From positions 1,612,001 to 1,676,000 of the forward strand of contig JAULSU010000004.1 of assembly GCA_030512335.1 (NCBI GenBank): a stretch of 64,000 nt of DNA, written 5' to 3'. Origin of the DNA: Immersiella caudata (taxonomy: Eukaryota > Ascomycota > Sordariomycetes > Sordariales > Lasiosphaeriaceae). This document shows, piece after piece, positions 47,693 through 57,630 of the stretch. Both the position numbers and the translations under genes were made by a program. The notes beneath the pieces are model-generated. The model searched no databases, was not told the origin of the DNA, and saw nothing but the letters and a program-made list of their open reading frames with translations. Numbering within the stretch: position 1 is the stretch's first letter; each line of letters begins with the position of its first letter.

Positions 47693-48329
47693 TCAAAACG
47701 CCGAACTATCAGCACAGGAGGTATACCACAGTTGAGGTTTGAGGAATGTCGTCATGGCAATCTTTTCCAAGCACCCCGAATGGCGGAACAAGAGCGAAGC
47801 GCAACAGGTGATGAAGGAGTTAGGAGCCTTGACATTTGATCTCGTCATGTATGCGCACCAACATGGCGAGTTCGCCCGGTCGTGTTGAGGTCCTACCTCA
47901 AGGCCAACATCCTGCGGGACAGCAGGTCGTGTCTCCAGCTATTGCCTCGGGAGCATCATGGACAATAGTCATCTTAACAGCCTTGCTTCGGTCATTCTCA
48001 TCGGTCTGGACCACCTGTAAGCTCAGGGAGGAAGAAGGGAGACAAAGTCATACTGATGTGGTAGGCCTGCTTTTCCGGCGTAGTGTTGCTCTTCCATCGG
48101 TAGCCTTGCATTGGCTAGTCGTTGTAAGAGGAGTATACACGATATAATCGCCTGTGTCTTGGTTCAGACTACCCCGCTACCTCCACTGAGATCCTTCGGT
48201 AACTTGTTACGGGATATTGCTTCATCTAAATAAGCGTAAAGTCGATGGGATTATCCCGACTGCTCCCTTACCCCCTATTATACCCATAAGAAGCCATCGC
48301 ATTCACGTGCTCACTGTCTCCAGTTAAAT
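47693..48329. other. Intergenic, transition to AT-rich sequence
   Basis: Unique sequence with a plus-strand frame at 47836-48147 that has one hydrophobic stretch but no recognised family. From about 48180 base composition drops into RIP-mutated DNA. Confidence 0.4.
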
Positions 48330-49440
48330 CTATCAGAACCCTTAAAATCGAGTAAAAGCAAAGTACCGGTTAACGGTTCGTTAGATTTTATACCCAGGTG
48401 TTATAATCCCACTCGACCCAGTAATCGATCACACTATCCTAGTTTCTAAACGGTTCTATAAGGTTTATAAACACCACTTTTCCAGCCCGTTTATAAATGA
48501 TCTTCGTAAAGTCCTTCACCAGGTGCTTAACCCCATGCGTTATAAGGCTTATACCTATAATAAGAAGGATATTTAGGTACTGTAACAGGTTATACCGTGT
48601 AATAGTAAAGATCGAGTTAACCTATAGGTCTTATTCGTTATAAAACACGATATCTGGTTAAAACGTCCCGATTACAGTTACGCATTTCCTTACTACCGTT
48701 CTAGCTTCAGATATCTCAGCACAGCTAAGGCACAGAGGTTCCTATCCTATTAAAGTCTTCACTTCTCAGCTATCCTTATCTTAGCAATATATGTTAAAAC
48801 AGTTAAAGCATCGTAAACGGCGGAGAGATCTATGGAGGAGAACACATTTAACACCTTTATTACTCTTTTAAAGCCGCGGCTTATAGTTGACTTGGTGTTA
48901 ACCTCGGACATGTCTTAACCAGTACTTCCTGTAGAAACGAGATCGATTTCCAGGACCCTTCCGCAAATCAGTAAAAAGGCCAACCTTTTTTTTAAGACAG
49001 TTGATGTTTTAGGTATAGTGCTAAACCAGATTTCTAGCGTCACGTAAACTAAGGATAAAGCGATATGTTCTTATTAGACTAACGCACTTAACGATATAAC
49101 GTATTTTAATAATACCATTATAAAAAAGAGACCTCCTTTCCGGATCAGAAAAAACCGATAAATCAAAAAGGCGACAGTAACTAAAGGAATAAACACCGTC
49201 TTTTAACCAAAAGTCCTAAATCTAGTAAGAGGTAACCAAAAAGGTAAGCGGGGAATACCTATAGGAATACCTGCCTTTATACTAATACCAGCCCCTGTAA
49301 CGGTCATAATCTTAAATAACACACCAAATAGGCTCGCAATACTTTACAGGTGGAGATGGTCGTCCGGTCGCACATAGGTGATAGCCATTACACTAAGGCA
49401 GCGATATACAGTGTTTTACGTGATAACTTCAGGAACGTAG
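48330..49440 (-). pseudogene. Sirtuin (Sir2, HST3/HST4-like) gene, RIP-degraded
   Basis: On the minus strand, near 49305-49260, the NAD-binding start of sirtuins is readable: VTGAGISIKAGIP, the GAGxS...GIP motif. Near 48660-48480 follows a second diagnostic stretch: PDIVFYNE, then ILLIIGISLITHGVKHLVKD. Near 48460-48380 comes KVVFINL followed by VIDYWVEWDY. This end, where the family has (V/I)IDYWVEWDCDAWV, is typical of the HST3/HST4 branch of NAD-dependent deacetylases that act on histone H3 K56. Between these blocks, stops and lost motifs abound, mostly by C-to-T or G-to-A change. It is cargo or a neighbour of the captain, not functional. Confidence 0.65.
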
Positions 49441-50049
49441 GAGGTGGAGACGGCCACGAAAGTTGATTGTCGAGGTCGCTGGTCAGCTATTGGTTCGTCG
49501 GGCTTCCAAGGAGGGAGAAGTCAAGGGACAAGAGGAGGAGAAAGGGAGGAGGGGGGCCGAGGGGTGGTTTATATACTCCAAAGCTCCAGGCATCCAGGCC
49601 TTAACCACTCTCTTCCCGCTCCTGACAAAGCCGGTGTCTTAGGTGGCTGCGGAGCATTACGACGTAAATGGCCGGCGGAAAGGCAAACAGGGCCTATCAA
49701 TTCGTAGCGATCCATACAAGCTAAGTAAGGCAGAGTTCACTTGAGAGTAAGTCACTCTTAGTAGACAGATGATGTTAAGATACCGTGCTATAGATTTAAA
49801 GGGTATAGCGTTAAAGATACATCTTATAGTTTAGTGGTATATAACAAACTCCGCACTCTATATCATCCCCCTTTTAGATGTTTTTTAAATGCTTCCGTCA
49901 GAAATGCTTACTTAAATCGCCAGCACTGTAAAATTCGTATATAAATTCTTCGATATAAAAATCACCCGGTTCTAAGCGGAGCGCTAGGCCTATACAAAGG
50001 AAGTATCTCCTTAGCCTCTCCTCTTTACTTACTATAAAGACGGACAACA
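49441..50049. other. Between sirtuin and captain pseudogenes
   Basis: A GC-rich island (49440-49720) with a Gly/Arg-rich plus-strand frame that shows no family, then AT-rich sequence that is probably the decayed 3' end of the captain gene. Confidence 0.35.
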
Positions 50050-52296
50050 CAGCCGCACGACAACCGTCTTCTACATAATAACTATCTTCTCAAGGCTCAT
50101 CCTTAACGGAAGACCGCCACATCGTCCCCGCCCCAGAGTTAATACACCATATAACCAGCCCTTTTACTACGACGTAATAAACCATCACAGTATAGATAGT
50201 AACATCTCTTTACCGGTGTTAACCCTTAACTGTACTTTTAACTAAAGCCGTAAGGGCGCCTATTAGCCGTTTCTAGGCTAGTCGTCTCGGACAGTTAGAC
50301 TTCCGGATAACCGGTTCCTTAACAAAGCTAAAGCCTATAAGCTGGTTCTTAATATCGATTACTACCTGTTTATTAGTCTACTATTCTCTGATCTTATCTT
50401 TAAAGGCCTTTCTTTACATTTACTTAACACTCTAAAGCTTATCATACACCTTTTTATATTTCTCTATAATATTACGTAAATATTTTACTTATTCGCGTAA
50501 TTCTTTAACCTTGGAGGTTAACTTTTTAATACCAGGGTAGGAATTAACGGATACTAACTAATCTGGCGTCAGATTCACAGGGCGTTGTTTACTAATAGAA
50601 TGGCCGATACTATAGGACTTTTAAACCAGGGCATTCTACGGTTCTAACCCGCGGATAAGGGCGTACAAGTCGACCATAAGTTAACGCCCTAGGTAATACC
50701 TTTAGAACGGATTTAAGTTTACGTGATCTAATATAAGATTTCTAATTACGTCACTTATATTACCTATTTAATTATTAGTAAAGATATCTTTTTATAATTA
50801 GAAAACGTATTACTTCTATTAAACATATTAGCAGTATTATATTATAAGTTATATAAGATCGTCAGGACCTCAAACCCTGTAAGCTCGCCAACTCTCCTAA
50901 CCCATCTAGTAATTATTACAGGACTAATAAGCTTAATTAAGGATATCTCGTATCCGACTAACGTCTTAACAGCTCGACAGAAGATATAAATATCATCCAT
51001 ACTTAATTTAAGCGGTAAAGGTAACTCCCACTTACCCAGGTGGATATTAAGCCTACTTACTGTATCAGGGCAGGTCAAACTCGGTACCTTAAAGGCCCAG
51101 TGCCTAAAAAGGATACCTTTAAGGAAAACGTAAGGGCTAAATATAAGTAAGTCGTTAAATAAGATTTTAAGGAGGGTTACGGTCTTCTTAATATAGTATT
51201 AGCACATATAAAACTATAAGCGTTAACTACCCCAGATACCCCTAATTAAGATTAAGTATATACGTATCTTTTATACTAAGATAAGTCTTAGTAAACTTTA
51301 ATATAAACCTAATTAAAACTTTATACAGACCACTGTTTAAATCTTAAAATAGTACAACTCGGATATCTTAGTAGTAAAGTTTAAGCACTAAAGCAAGGTA
51401 AATACTAGTAAAAGCGAGTAGTAAAAGGAATAAGACGTAGAGAATTTAGAGCTCTCCTAGAGAGAAGGACTTCTCCGTCATACCCAGCGTTATCTCAACT
51501 TATTACTTAAAGTCGTCAACTATTATACACCTGTTCTCACACTTCTAGTCGCTTAACCTATGCTTTTTAGCGAGCTTTTTAAGCACCTGTATAATGTTAG
51601 CCTAGCCCGGTACCTTAGTTACAGGTTAGAGAAAGCCCTACCCTATGTATTTTCCAGTTCAGCTTTACATTAAGCTTCGCATCAGTGGCCCTTTTATAAA
51701 CAAATCGGAACACCTTTTAATACGTCCTTAATAAGCTGCTCTTCTTCGTTCCCCGCTTCTTTTTACCGTTCTTACCGGCCTTTTAACCTAACAGCCAGTC
51801 GAAAAAGTTATAAAGGGACCTAAGAGAGACGGATTTAAAGGATTCCTATAGGTCGCACTTAAACTACGCGTAATACCTACGTTATAACTTATTAATATAA
51901 ATCAAGTAATTAAAGCATAACTGTTTAGGCCACCTATTTATTCCACAGCTCTTCTATTCTATTAAAAAGTATAGTACTACCTTTACTGTAATTTTTATCA
52001 TCATACACGGCCTTATTAAACTCTTTTAATTACTTAAGGTAATACTCTCAAGGGTGTAGATTTCCGTCAAAGAGCTACACCTGGTCTTCTATATCAAAAT
52101 CGTCACAATCGTCACCAAAGTCACCAGTATCATTACTTTCTTCGTTATCAATATCTGTCGGGCTCGTCTCATAGCCGGCATCATCGACCTCGACATCGAA
52201 CACCTTATCCTCATCCGACAAGGACACGTCATCTGGGGAGTCCGAGTTCGAACCGTCCAAATAATCGTCGTTAGGCCTGCGGCGATGACGCGCCAT
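50050..52296 (-). pseudogene. DUF3435 tyrosine recombinase ('captain'), RIP-degraded
   Basis: It begins at the ATG at 52296 with MARHRRRPNDDYLDGS, then a very acidic stretch (52075-52296). Reading through RIP-type stops, the DUF3435 order follows: a helical core-binding region (around 51.9-51.4 kb, with KKLAKKHRLSD), then near 51078-50842 LNIHLGKWELPLPLKLS, IFCRAVKTLVGYEIS and WVRRVGELTGFEVLTILYNL, and after that the region where the family has its HYLGR-type catalytic block. The family is the transposase of Starship elements and sits at their 5' end, transcribed inward, exactly as here. Inactive in this copy: more than a dozen stops, mostly Gln/Trp codons. Confidence 0.8.
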
Positions 52297-52756
52297 CTTT
52301 ATGTAATAACAATCGTCGGTAAGTTAAGCGTAAAAGGGCAGAGAAAGGAGACAATGTCGGTCGTCAGAGCAGGATAAGCTGGTAGGCGATAAACTCGTAA
52401 TCCTTTTGATAAAGGGAATGTATTACTAGAGAGGTGCAGGTGTGGCTTTTTAAACATTAGGTTGGGACCTATTTTGGTGGCTCTCCAGTATCCGGCAAGG
52501 TGGTAAGTAAGAAACAGAAATCTGGGAACCGGTTTGGACCCTTGATATTTAGAGGCGGTTCGAGGGTATAAAGGATCGGTACCTGCGGTATATACGGGGT
52601 ACCTGGCGTGCCCGAATACACGTGGGTTTGGCCCTGGCCGTGTGGTGTAGTGGGGCGGCTTGGCGTGGGGCGATGCTGAATTTCTGGCGAATGGACCGCC
52701 GTAATGGGCGGCAGAACCCACCAAAAACAGCGGCAGACTCGCCGTCACATTGTTTA
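52297..52756 (-). promoter_or_regulatory. Starship 5' terminal region and captain promoter
   Basis: About 450 GC-rich bases between the captain ATG and the element end, hardly touched by RIP. On the minus strand TATA-like TATATACCG and TTTATACCC lie roughly 280-320 bases upstream of the start codon. The terminus carries two GCGGCAG heptamers and GACTCGCCGTCACATTGTTT, shared with the second element end at 39951. These are candidate captain-binding subterminal repeats (inference). Confidence 0.55.
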
Positions 52757-53645
52757 AAAAAGTATATTATCTTTTAACACCTTTAACCTAACAATATTAT
52801 TTTTAATTAAAATAAGCTATTTATTTTAAAGTTCTAGTAAAGACTAATGTAATAAATAAGTGTAAAAAGCAAATTATTAACAGCCTTTTACCCCCAGATT
52901 AACAGATAAACAAAACACTTAAATCAAACCCTTAAAACGTACCTCTAAGCGTTTATTAACTTCAAATAAAACAACTAGCTTAAGCTGTTACTAACAGCAT
53001 AAATAACCTATAATATAACTATTATTAAATTAATTAAAATCTCTTTATTCTTCGCACTATTTAACTAAAAACTAAAGCTCCGCCAAGGACCACCTACAGA
53101 TACACCTTAAGCCGCCATCTAAGCCGACTAGCTCCAGGAGCTACACGACCACTTAAAGGCCGAATTTAAGTTCACCTGTAAGCGAATAAAAGGTTACTAT
53201 AATAATAAAAAAGTTAAGGGATTAACTCTCTAGGAGGGAGACCTAATCTACCTTTTTTCTTAAAACTTACACATTTAACGGCTAAGCTGTAAACTCGATT
53301 TTAAAAAACTCGGATTATTTCTTATTAAAAGGAAAATCGTTACCTTTAACTATAAACTCAACTTACCCACCTTTATAAAGGTTTAAACTAAGGTTTTCCA
53401 CGTTTCCTTTCTTAAGCTAATATTAAGGGATGTTTCACTTAAGAAAAAGATTAAAATACACGTCGATAAAAAAGACTTTAATGTTAAAGGAATTCTAGAT
53501 TCATAATATTGTAAAAGTAAACTTTATTATCTTATTAAATAGTTAGGTTACAGCCCCAAGTTAAACTTTTAGGAGCTAGTTAATAATCTCTTTTACCCTA
53601 AACTAATTAAGAAGTTCTACCGCGAAAATCCAGACCGATTATAAC
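52757..53645 (+). pseudogene. L1 integrase C-terminus and chromodomain
   Basis: Direct continuation of the integrase interrupted at 9452. It comprises the core remainder, a basic linker with KRLL-type block near 53180, a NSLGGRPNL-like segment where the family has LREGDLVYLL, and a chromodomain near 53460-53645 whose core reads YYLIK*LGYSPKLNF*EL (stops at expected Trp codons). Chromodomains direct integration to methylated histone H3 in heterochromatin. Confidence 0.8.
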
Positions 53646-53772
53646 CAGTGAAAAGATATTAAACCCTGAGGGCCACAGCGCAAAAGGCACTATAATAGCA
53701 TTATTAGCTATGTAAAAATAACTGCTTAACTTACGGTTTTACCTGATAGGAGAAACAGTAAGTTAAGGGTAG

Positions 53773-53888
53773 TAGCTTATATAGGATTCAAACCTACGAC
53801 CTCTTATTATATAACCCTTATAAACATATCTGACTTATTTATAAAAGATAATACAAAGTAAGCGCGCTAATTATTATATTAACGAATT
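53773..53888 (-). tRNA. tRNA-like sequence with intron, in chromovirus L1
   Basis: Minus-strand equivalent of 30766-30881. The D-arm, anticodon arm (CTTAC/ATAAG, loop TTTGTAT), ~43-base intron and T-arm (GTAGGTTTGAATCCTAT) are recognisable. The acceptor stem is largely lost through RIP. The anticodon TGT would derive from TGC by one C-to-T change. Confidence 0.45.
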
Positions 53889-53949
53889 ATTTTATTATTA
53901 AAACGTACCTTTATTACTATAACCCTTAACCCCGGTAATTAGCCTACCT

Positions 53950-54461
53950 CCCCCAGAATAGATCTAAATAATTATTAAATACTAAGCCAAAGCCGAGGGA
54001 ATTAATAACTAACCTTAAGAAGTAATTATCACTAGTTACAGTAACCCTATAATCATATCACCATTTAAAAACACCCCTTAATTAAAAGACTTATATAAAA
54101 GGATAACAGGAGTATTAGAAGTGGACTTTACCAGTTAGGTTTGCGATTTCTCCTTGTAAAAAATCTTTAACTTATAGTTAAAGACCTTATTAATGTAATC
54201 GGTAAGCTCCCGTTATTAAGCCTTTAGCTTTTAGAGTTAAGCCAGGTCTGCTTCGAGCTACGTAATTACGTTACGCTTTATAGTGTCCAGCTGCTTTTTC
54301 TCTTCTAAAATACCCTAAAGAACGGAACAATCGTACCTGTGTACGTTATAAGAAGAGTACACCCGCCCCTTAATAGCTAAGTAAGACCTGTAAACCTCGC
54401 TTTTACTGGCGGTCTTACACTTGAGACCTAGTGATTTGTAACGGGTACACTTAACGGGTAT
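53950..54461 (-). pseudogene. Antisense Cys-rich coiled-coil frame in chromovirus L1
   Basis: Minus-strand, opposite to pol. It starts at ATA (former ATG) with PVKCTRYKSLGLKCKTASKS, a C-x2-[C]-x6-C pattern, then further Tyr where Cys is expected. A long coiled coil follows with ILEEKKQLDTIKRNVIT and KLKAQQREL when TAG/TAA are read as Gln. The sequence differs from the version in M and in the remnant at 57 kb, but position, orientation and architecture are the same. Function unknown. Confidence 0.55.
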
Positions 54462-54639
54462 AGTAATTCTAAACGTTTTAATAAAAGCGGTGCTGTTAAG
54501 ATGACGTTTATAGGAAGAAGGAGGATTAAGTTTTCTGTTTTTCCTTATCTTATCAGAAGGTATAGTGACGGAAGGTTGTAAGAAGAGAAACTTACCCTGG
54601 AGTTTTTTATAGGAAAAGAACGATAAAGAGGGGGAATTG

Positions 54640-55138
54640 TGTGACGACCTGTAGGCCGCTTTTGTGGCCGGCTTGGACCGACGTATCCCTGTAGGCACCA
54701 CTGTATGCCACCATAGTAGAAGTAATAAGCCGCACTGGGTGATTAACGTGATTATTAACCTAAAGTGTTAAGTATGTTAAGCACCTTCTTAAGTGTTTAA
54801 CCTGATTAACACACTTACCTGTAAAGCACGTTAAGCAGGTTAATTAAAGGTATAAGTTATATCACTATTAGTTAGTATAGATAGTTATCATTGTACTTAT
54901 AATGGTGGGAGGAACCTTCTATTCCTCATATAAGTATTCACTTATTAATTAAACTAACTTTAATTATATCCTACTGTATTAACACTTGGAGTGTTGCTCT
55001 GGCTTATAGTGATATACGACCACCGTTAACCAGCGAACCCTGTCTGTAAGGACTTGCCTCTGTGCTACTCCTCTCTGCCCCACTTTATCTACCTAACAAC
55101 CCTGCCGACCACATGTCGACAGGCACAAGGTCGTAACA
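54640..55138 (+). mobile_element. 3' LTR of chromovirus L1
   Basis: 499 bp, TGTGACGACC...GGTCGTAACA. It is immediately preceded by a polypurine tract (AAAGAGGGGGAAT) and followed by GTAAT, the RIP-altered TSD of GCAAT at 3356-3360. Confidence 0.88.
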
Positions 55139-55457
55139 GTAATCTACTTCCTTCAGCTGAGTACTACTCACTGAAGCAAGCAATTCACAAGCAATACAGT
55201 TGTCATTACAGTGCAGAGTTCACTGAAACCTTCTGTTTTACAGCGCATAGTTCGCTGTAACTTGTCTTTTAGGCTCTGTAGTACAGGCCTTCGTTTGCTT
55301 CCTTCAGCACCTTAGTAAGCTCTGCTGTTGTACCTTATAGCGCTCCTCTGGAGCACTGTACTCGCATTTCTTCCCCTGACCGGAGCACTGTACTACAGGC
55401 TCCCACAGGCTCTTAGGCGCTGTAATACAGGCCTGTAGAGTGCTACAAAGCAACAAC
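55139..55457 (+). repeat. Right half of split palindrome-rich repeat R
   Basis: Reverse complement of about 61323-61660. Together with 3030-3360 it makes up one copy of R, interrupted by the L1 insertion. It shows several hairpins around CTGTACTACAGG and AGCGCTCC. It is much less RIP-mutated than the flanking chromovirus DNA. Confidence 0.8.
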
Positions 55458-55764
55458 ACTAAACAACTAAACCGTAAACTCGATTTTAAGAAACTCAGAC
55501 CGTTCCTCGTCAAAAGGAAGATCGCCACCTCCAACTACAAACTTAACCTACCCACCTCTATAAAGGTGCGGACTAAGGTTTTCCACGTTTCCTTTCTTAA
55601 ACCAGCACTAAAGAACGTCCCACTTAAAAGGAAGATTAAAGTACACACCGATAAAGAAAACTTTAATATCGAAGAAATTCTGGATTTGTAATATCGTAAA
55701 GGTAAACTTTATTATCTTATTAAATAGTTAGATTACAGCCCCGAGTTAAACTCTTAGGAGCTAG

Positions 55765-56251
55765 TGTGACGACCTGCGGGCCACCCTTGTAGGCCGGAAC
55801 GGACCAACGTGTCCCCGCAGGCGCCACCGTATGGAATACAGTAAGAAGCGATCCACTGCACTATGTTATCACTCCGCTTAACGCTAAGACAAGTGATCAT
55901 AATGAGCGGCAGGGCTGTGATCACTCTGCTTATCAGGAATCACGATAAGCAGGTTAATCAAAGGTACAAATTACTTCCTTATTAGCTAGTATAGATAGTA
56001 TCATTGTACCTATAATGGTGGGAGGAACCTTCTATTCCTTATATAAATATTCGCTTATTAATTAAACCAACTTCAATTATATCCTACTGTATTAACACTT
56101 AGAGTGTTACTCTGGCTTATAGTGATATATGACTGCTGTTGACCAGTGAACCCCGTCTGTAAGGACTTGCCTCTATGCTACTCCTCTCTGCCCCACTCCG
56201 TCTACCTAATAACCCTGCCGACTGTACGTTGACAGGCACGAGGTTGTAACA
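55765..56251 (+). mobile_element. Solo LTR in L2 chromodomain
   Basis: 487 bp, TGTGACGACCTGCGGG...GTTGTAACA, with a perfect TSD GCTAG (55760-55764 and 56252-56256). The LTR belongs to a subfamily with GCGGGCCACCCTTGTAGG near its start, unlike L1. The reading frame within it is an LTR shadow. Confidence 0.9.
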
Positions 56252-56440
56252 GCTAGTTAATAATCTTCTCTGTTTAAAACTGATTAAGAAATTCCACTGC
56301 GAAAATCCAGATCGACTATAACCAGTAAAAAGGCGCTCACCCCAGAGGACCACGGCGCAAAGGGTATTATAATAGCACTGTTAGTTATATAAAAACAAAT
56401 CTCTCTCTTATTCCCCTAGGGAGAAAGAGGGAGGCTTAAG

Positions 56441-56571
56441 CGGCCCGTGTGGGATTTGAACCCACGACCTCTCGACAAGATAAACCAGCCTAAGGATAGG
56501 CCTCTATAACTAGTTTAACCGGTTACAAAAGCTATTAAAAGCGAGCGCACTAACCACTGCGTTAACGGACC
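56441..56571 (-). tRNA. tRNA-like sequence with 57-base intron, best copy
   Basis: Minus strand: acceptor GGTCCGT pairs with ACGGGCC (one G-T), D-arm with AGTGGTTA loop, anticodon stem CTCGC/TCGAG (four of five pairs), intron after the anticodon loop, variable region AGGTC, and a perfect T-arm GTGGG-TTCAAAT-CCCAC. A-box and B-box for RNA polymerase III are intact. Loop TTTTAAT would place TTA at the anticodon position, which differs from the copies with TGC/TGT, so identity is uncertain. It lies in the L2 chromovirus remnant at the same relative place as the other two. Confidence 0.6.
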
Positions 56572-56631
56572 ATTTCATTATTGGAACTTACCTTCATTAC
56601 TATAACCTTTAACCCTAGTAGCTGGCCTACC

Positions 56632-57119
56632 TGTGACGACCTGCGGGCCACCCTTGTAGGCCGGAACGGACTGACGTGTCCCCGCAGGCGCCACCGTATG
56701 GAATGCAGTAAGAAGCGGTCCGCCGCACTGTGTGATCACTCCACTCAACGCTAAAACAAGTGATCATAATAAGTGACAGGGCTATGATCACTCTGCTTAT
56801 CAGGAAGCATAATAAGCAGGTTGATTAAAGGTATAAGTTACTTCATCATTAGTTAATATAGATAGCTATTATCGTACCCACGATAGCGTGGGGAACCTTC
56901 TGTTCCTTATATAAGTATTTGCTTGTCAATTGAACCAACTTTAATTATGTCCTACTGCATCAATACTTGGAGTGTTGCTCTGACTTATAGTGATATATAA
57001 CCCCTATTGACTAGTAAACTCCCCGTCTGTAAGGACTTACCTCTGTTCTACTCTTCTCTCCCCCGCCCCTATCTTATCAACCCTGCCAACCGCACGTCGA
57101 CAGGCACAAGGTCGTAACA
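56632..57119 (+). mobile_element. Solo LTR in L2 3' region
   Basis: 488 bp, TGTGACGACCTGCGGG...GGTCGTAACA, with perfect TSD CTACC (56627-56631 and 57120-57124). It shares the first ~100 bases closely with the solo LTR at 55765, indicating the same subfamily and similar age. Confidence 0.9.
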
Positions 57120-57124
57120 CTACC

Positions 57125-57630
57125 ACCCCTAAAATGGATCTAAAAACAACTATCAGCACAAGTACTATAACTAAAGGTAACAGCCTGCCTTAAGAAGAGG
57201 TAGTTACTGGTTACAGTAAACCTGTAACTGTATCGCCATTTAAAAAGGCACCTTAGTTAAACAACTTAACTATCGCCTTTAGAGAGAAACCGGTCCGCGC
57301 CTCCTTAGCCTTTAAGGACTAGATCACCTCCAGGTCCTTACCAAATACAGTATAAGCCTTATTATTAATCACCTTCAGTTATCGCTTAAGCCGCTACGCC
57401 TTAAAAAGAGCAGTGGTAAAAGACTTCTAAGCGGCGGTTATCTCTTCCGACGCCTTACTCTGGGCCCTGTCTAACTTCTCCTTCTAAGAAATTAATTTCT
57501 GCTAAAGGTCCGCGCTGTTTTTAAACGTGTTATAATAAACGTTTGTAAATCGGCAGGCAGAGTAAGAGTTGGAATCGGTTAACGTAAAGTACTTACGCTG
57601 GGATTATTTACACCGAGTACAGGGAGACAT
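57125..57630 (-). pseudogene. Antisense Cys-rich coiled-coil frame in L2
   Basis: Intact ATG at 57630: MSPCTRCK, then a Cys/Tyr-containing zinc-finger-like N-terminus and the coiled coil KEKLDRAQSKASEEITAA, LKVINNKAYTVFGKDLEVI, ending GAFLNGDTVTG. It is the same protein as the frame at 30200-30760 in chromovirus M, with stops only at codons that would have been Gln. Conservation of this frame between two copies, on the strand opposite pol, indicates it was once a real gene of the element. Confidence 0.65.

Larger units (their letters stand above)
9453..52756 (-). mobile_element. Starship-like giant transposon (~43.3 kb)
   Basis: Seen in sequence: the unit interrupts the L1 integrase. Compared with the intact relative on the minus strand at 29548-38528, L1 stops near 9452 and resumes near 52757. 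A short target segment lies on both sides (AAATAGTAT at 9444-9452, AAAAAGTAT at 52757-52765). TGTGACGGC occurs at 9457-9465 and its complement GCCGTCACA at 52741-52749. A DUF3435 recombinase pseudogene starts ~450 bp inside the right end and reads inward. Known of the family: Starships carry a DUF3435 tyrosine-recombinase captain at their 5' end, read inward, and mobilise tens of kb of cargo often including NLR genes. Inference: this is a Starship, 5' end on the right. Later insertions and rearrangement have enlarged and scrambled it, so the original size is unknown. Confidence 0.72.
3361..55138 (+). mobile_element. Chromovirus L1 (Ty3/gypsy), split by Starship-like unit
   Basis: The outer limits are set by the LTRs and the 5-bp TSD. 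Its own sequence is 3361-9452 plus 52757-55138 (~8.5 kb), close to the 8.98 kb of the complete relative at 29548-38528. Between them lies the ~43-kb Starship-like unit. The order LTR, gag, protease, RT, RNase H, integrase, chromodomain, antisense region, polypurine tract (before 54640), LTR is that of fungal chromodomain gypsy elements. All coding parts are heavily RIP-mutated, so the element cannot move autonomously. Confidence 0.85.
55458..57630 (+). pseudogene. Chromovirus L2 remnant (integrase end, chromodomain, 3' region)
   Basis: Plus-strand integrase C-terminus and chromodomain from 55458, better preserved than in L1 (LDFKKLRPFLVKRKIATS, KVFHVSFLKPALKNV, FNIEEILDL). It is interrupted by a solo LTR in the chromodomain (55765-56251), resumes at 56257, carries the tRNA-like sequence, is interrupted again (56632-57119), and ends with the antisense frame. 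Upstream gag-RT parts and its own LTRs are not present next to it. Confidence 0.75.
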
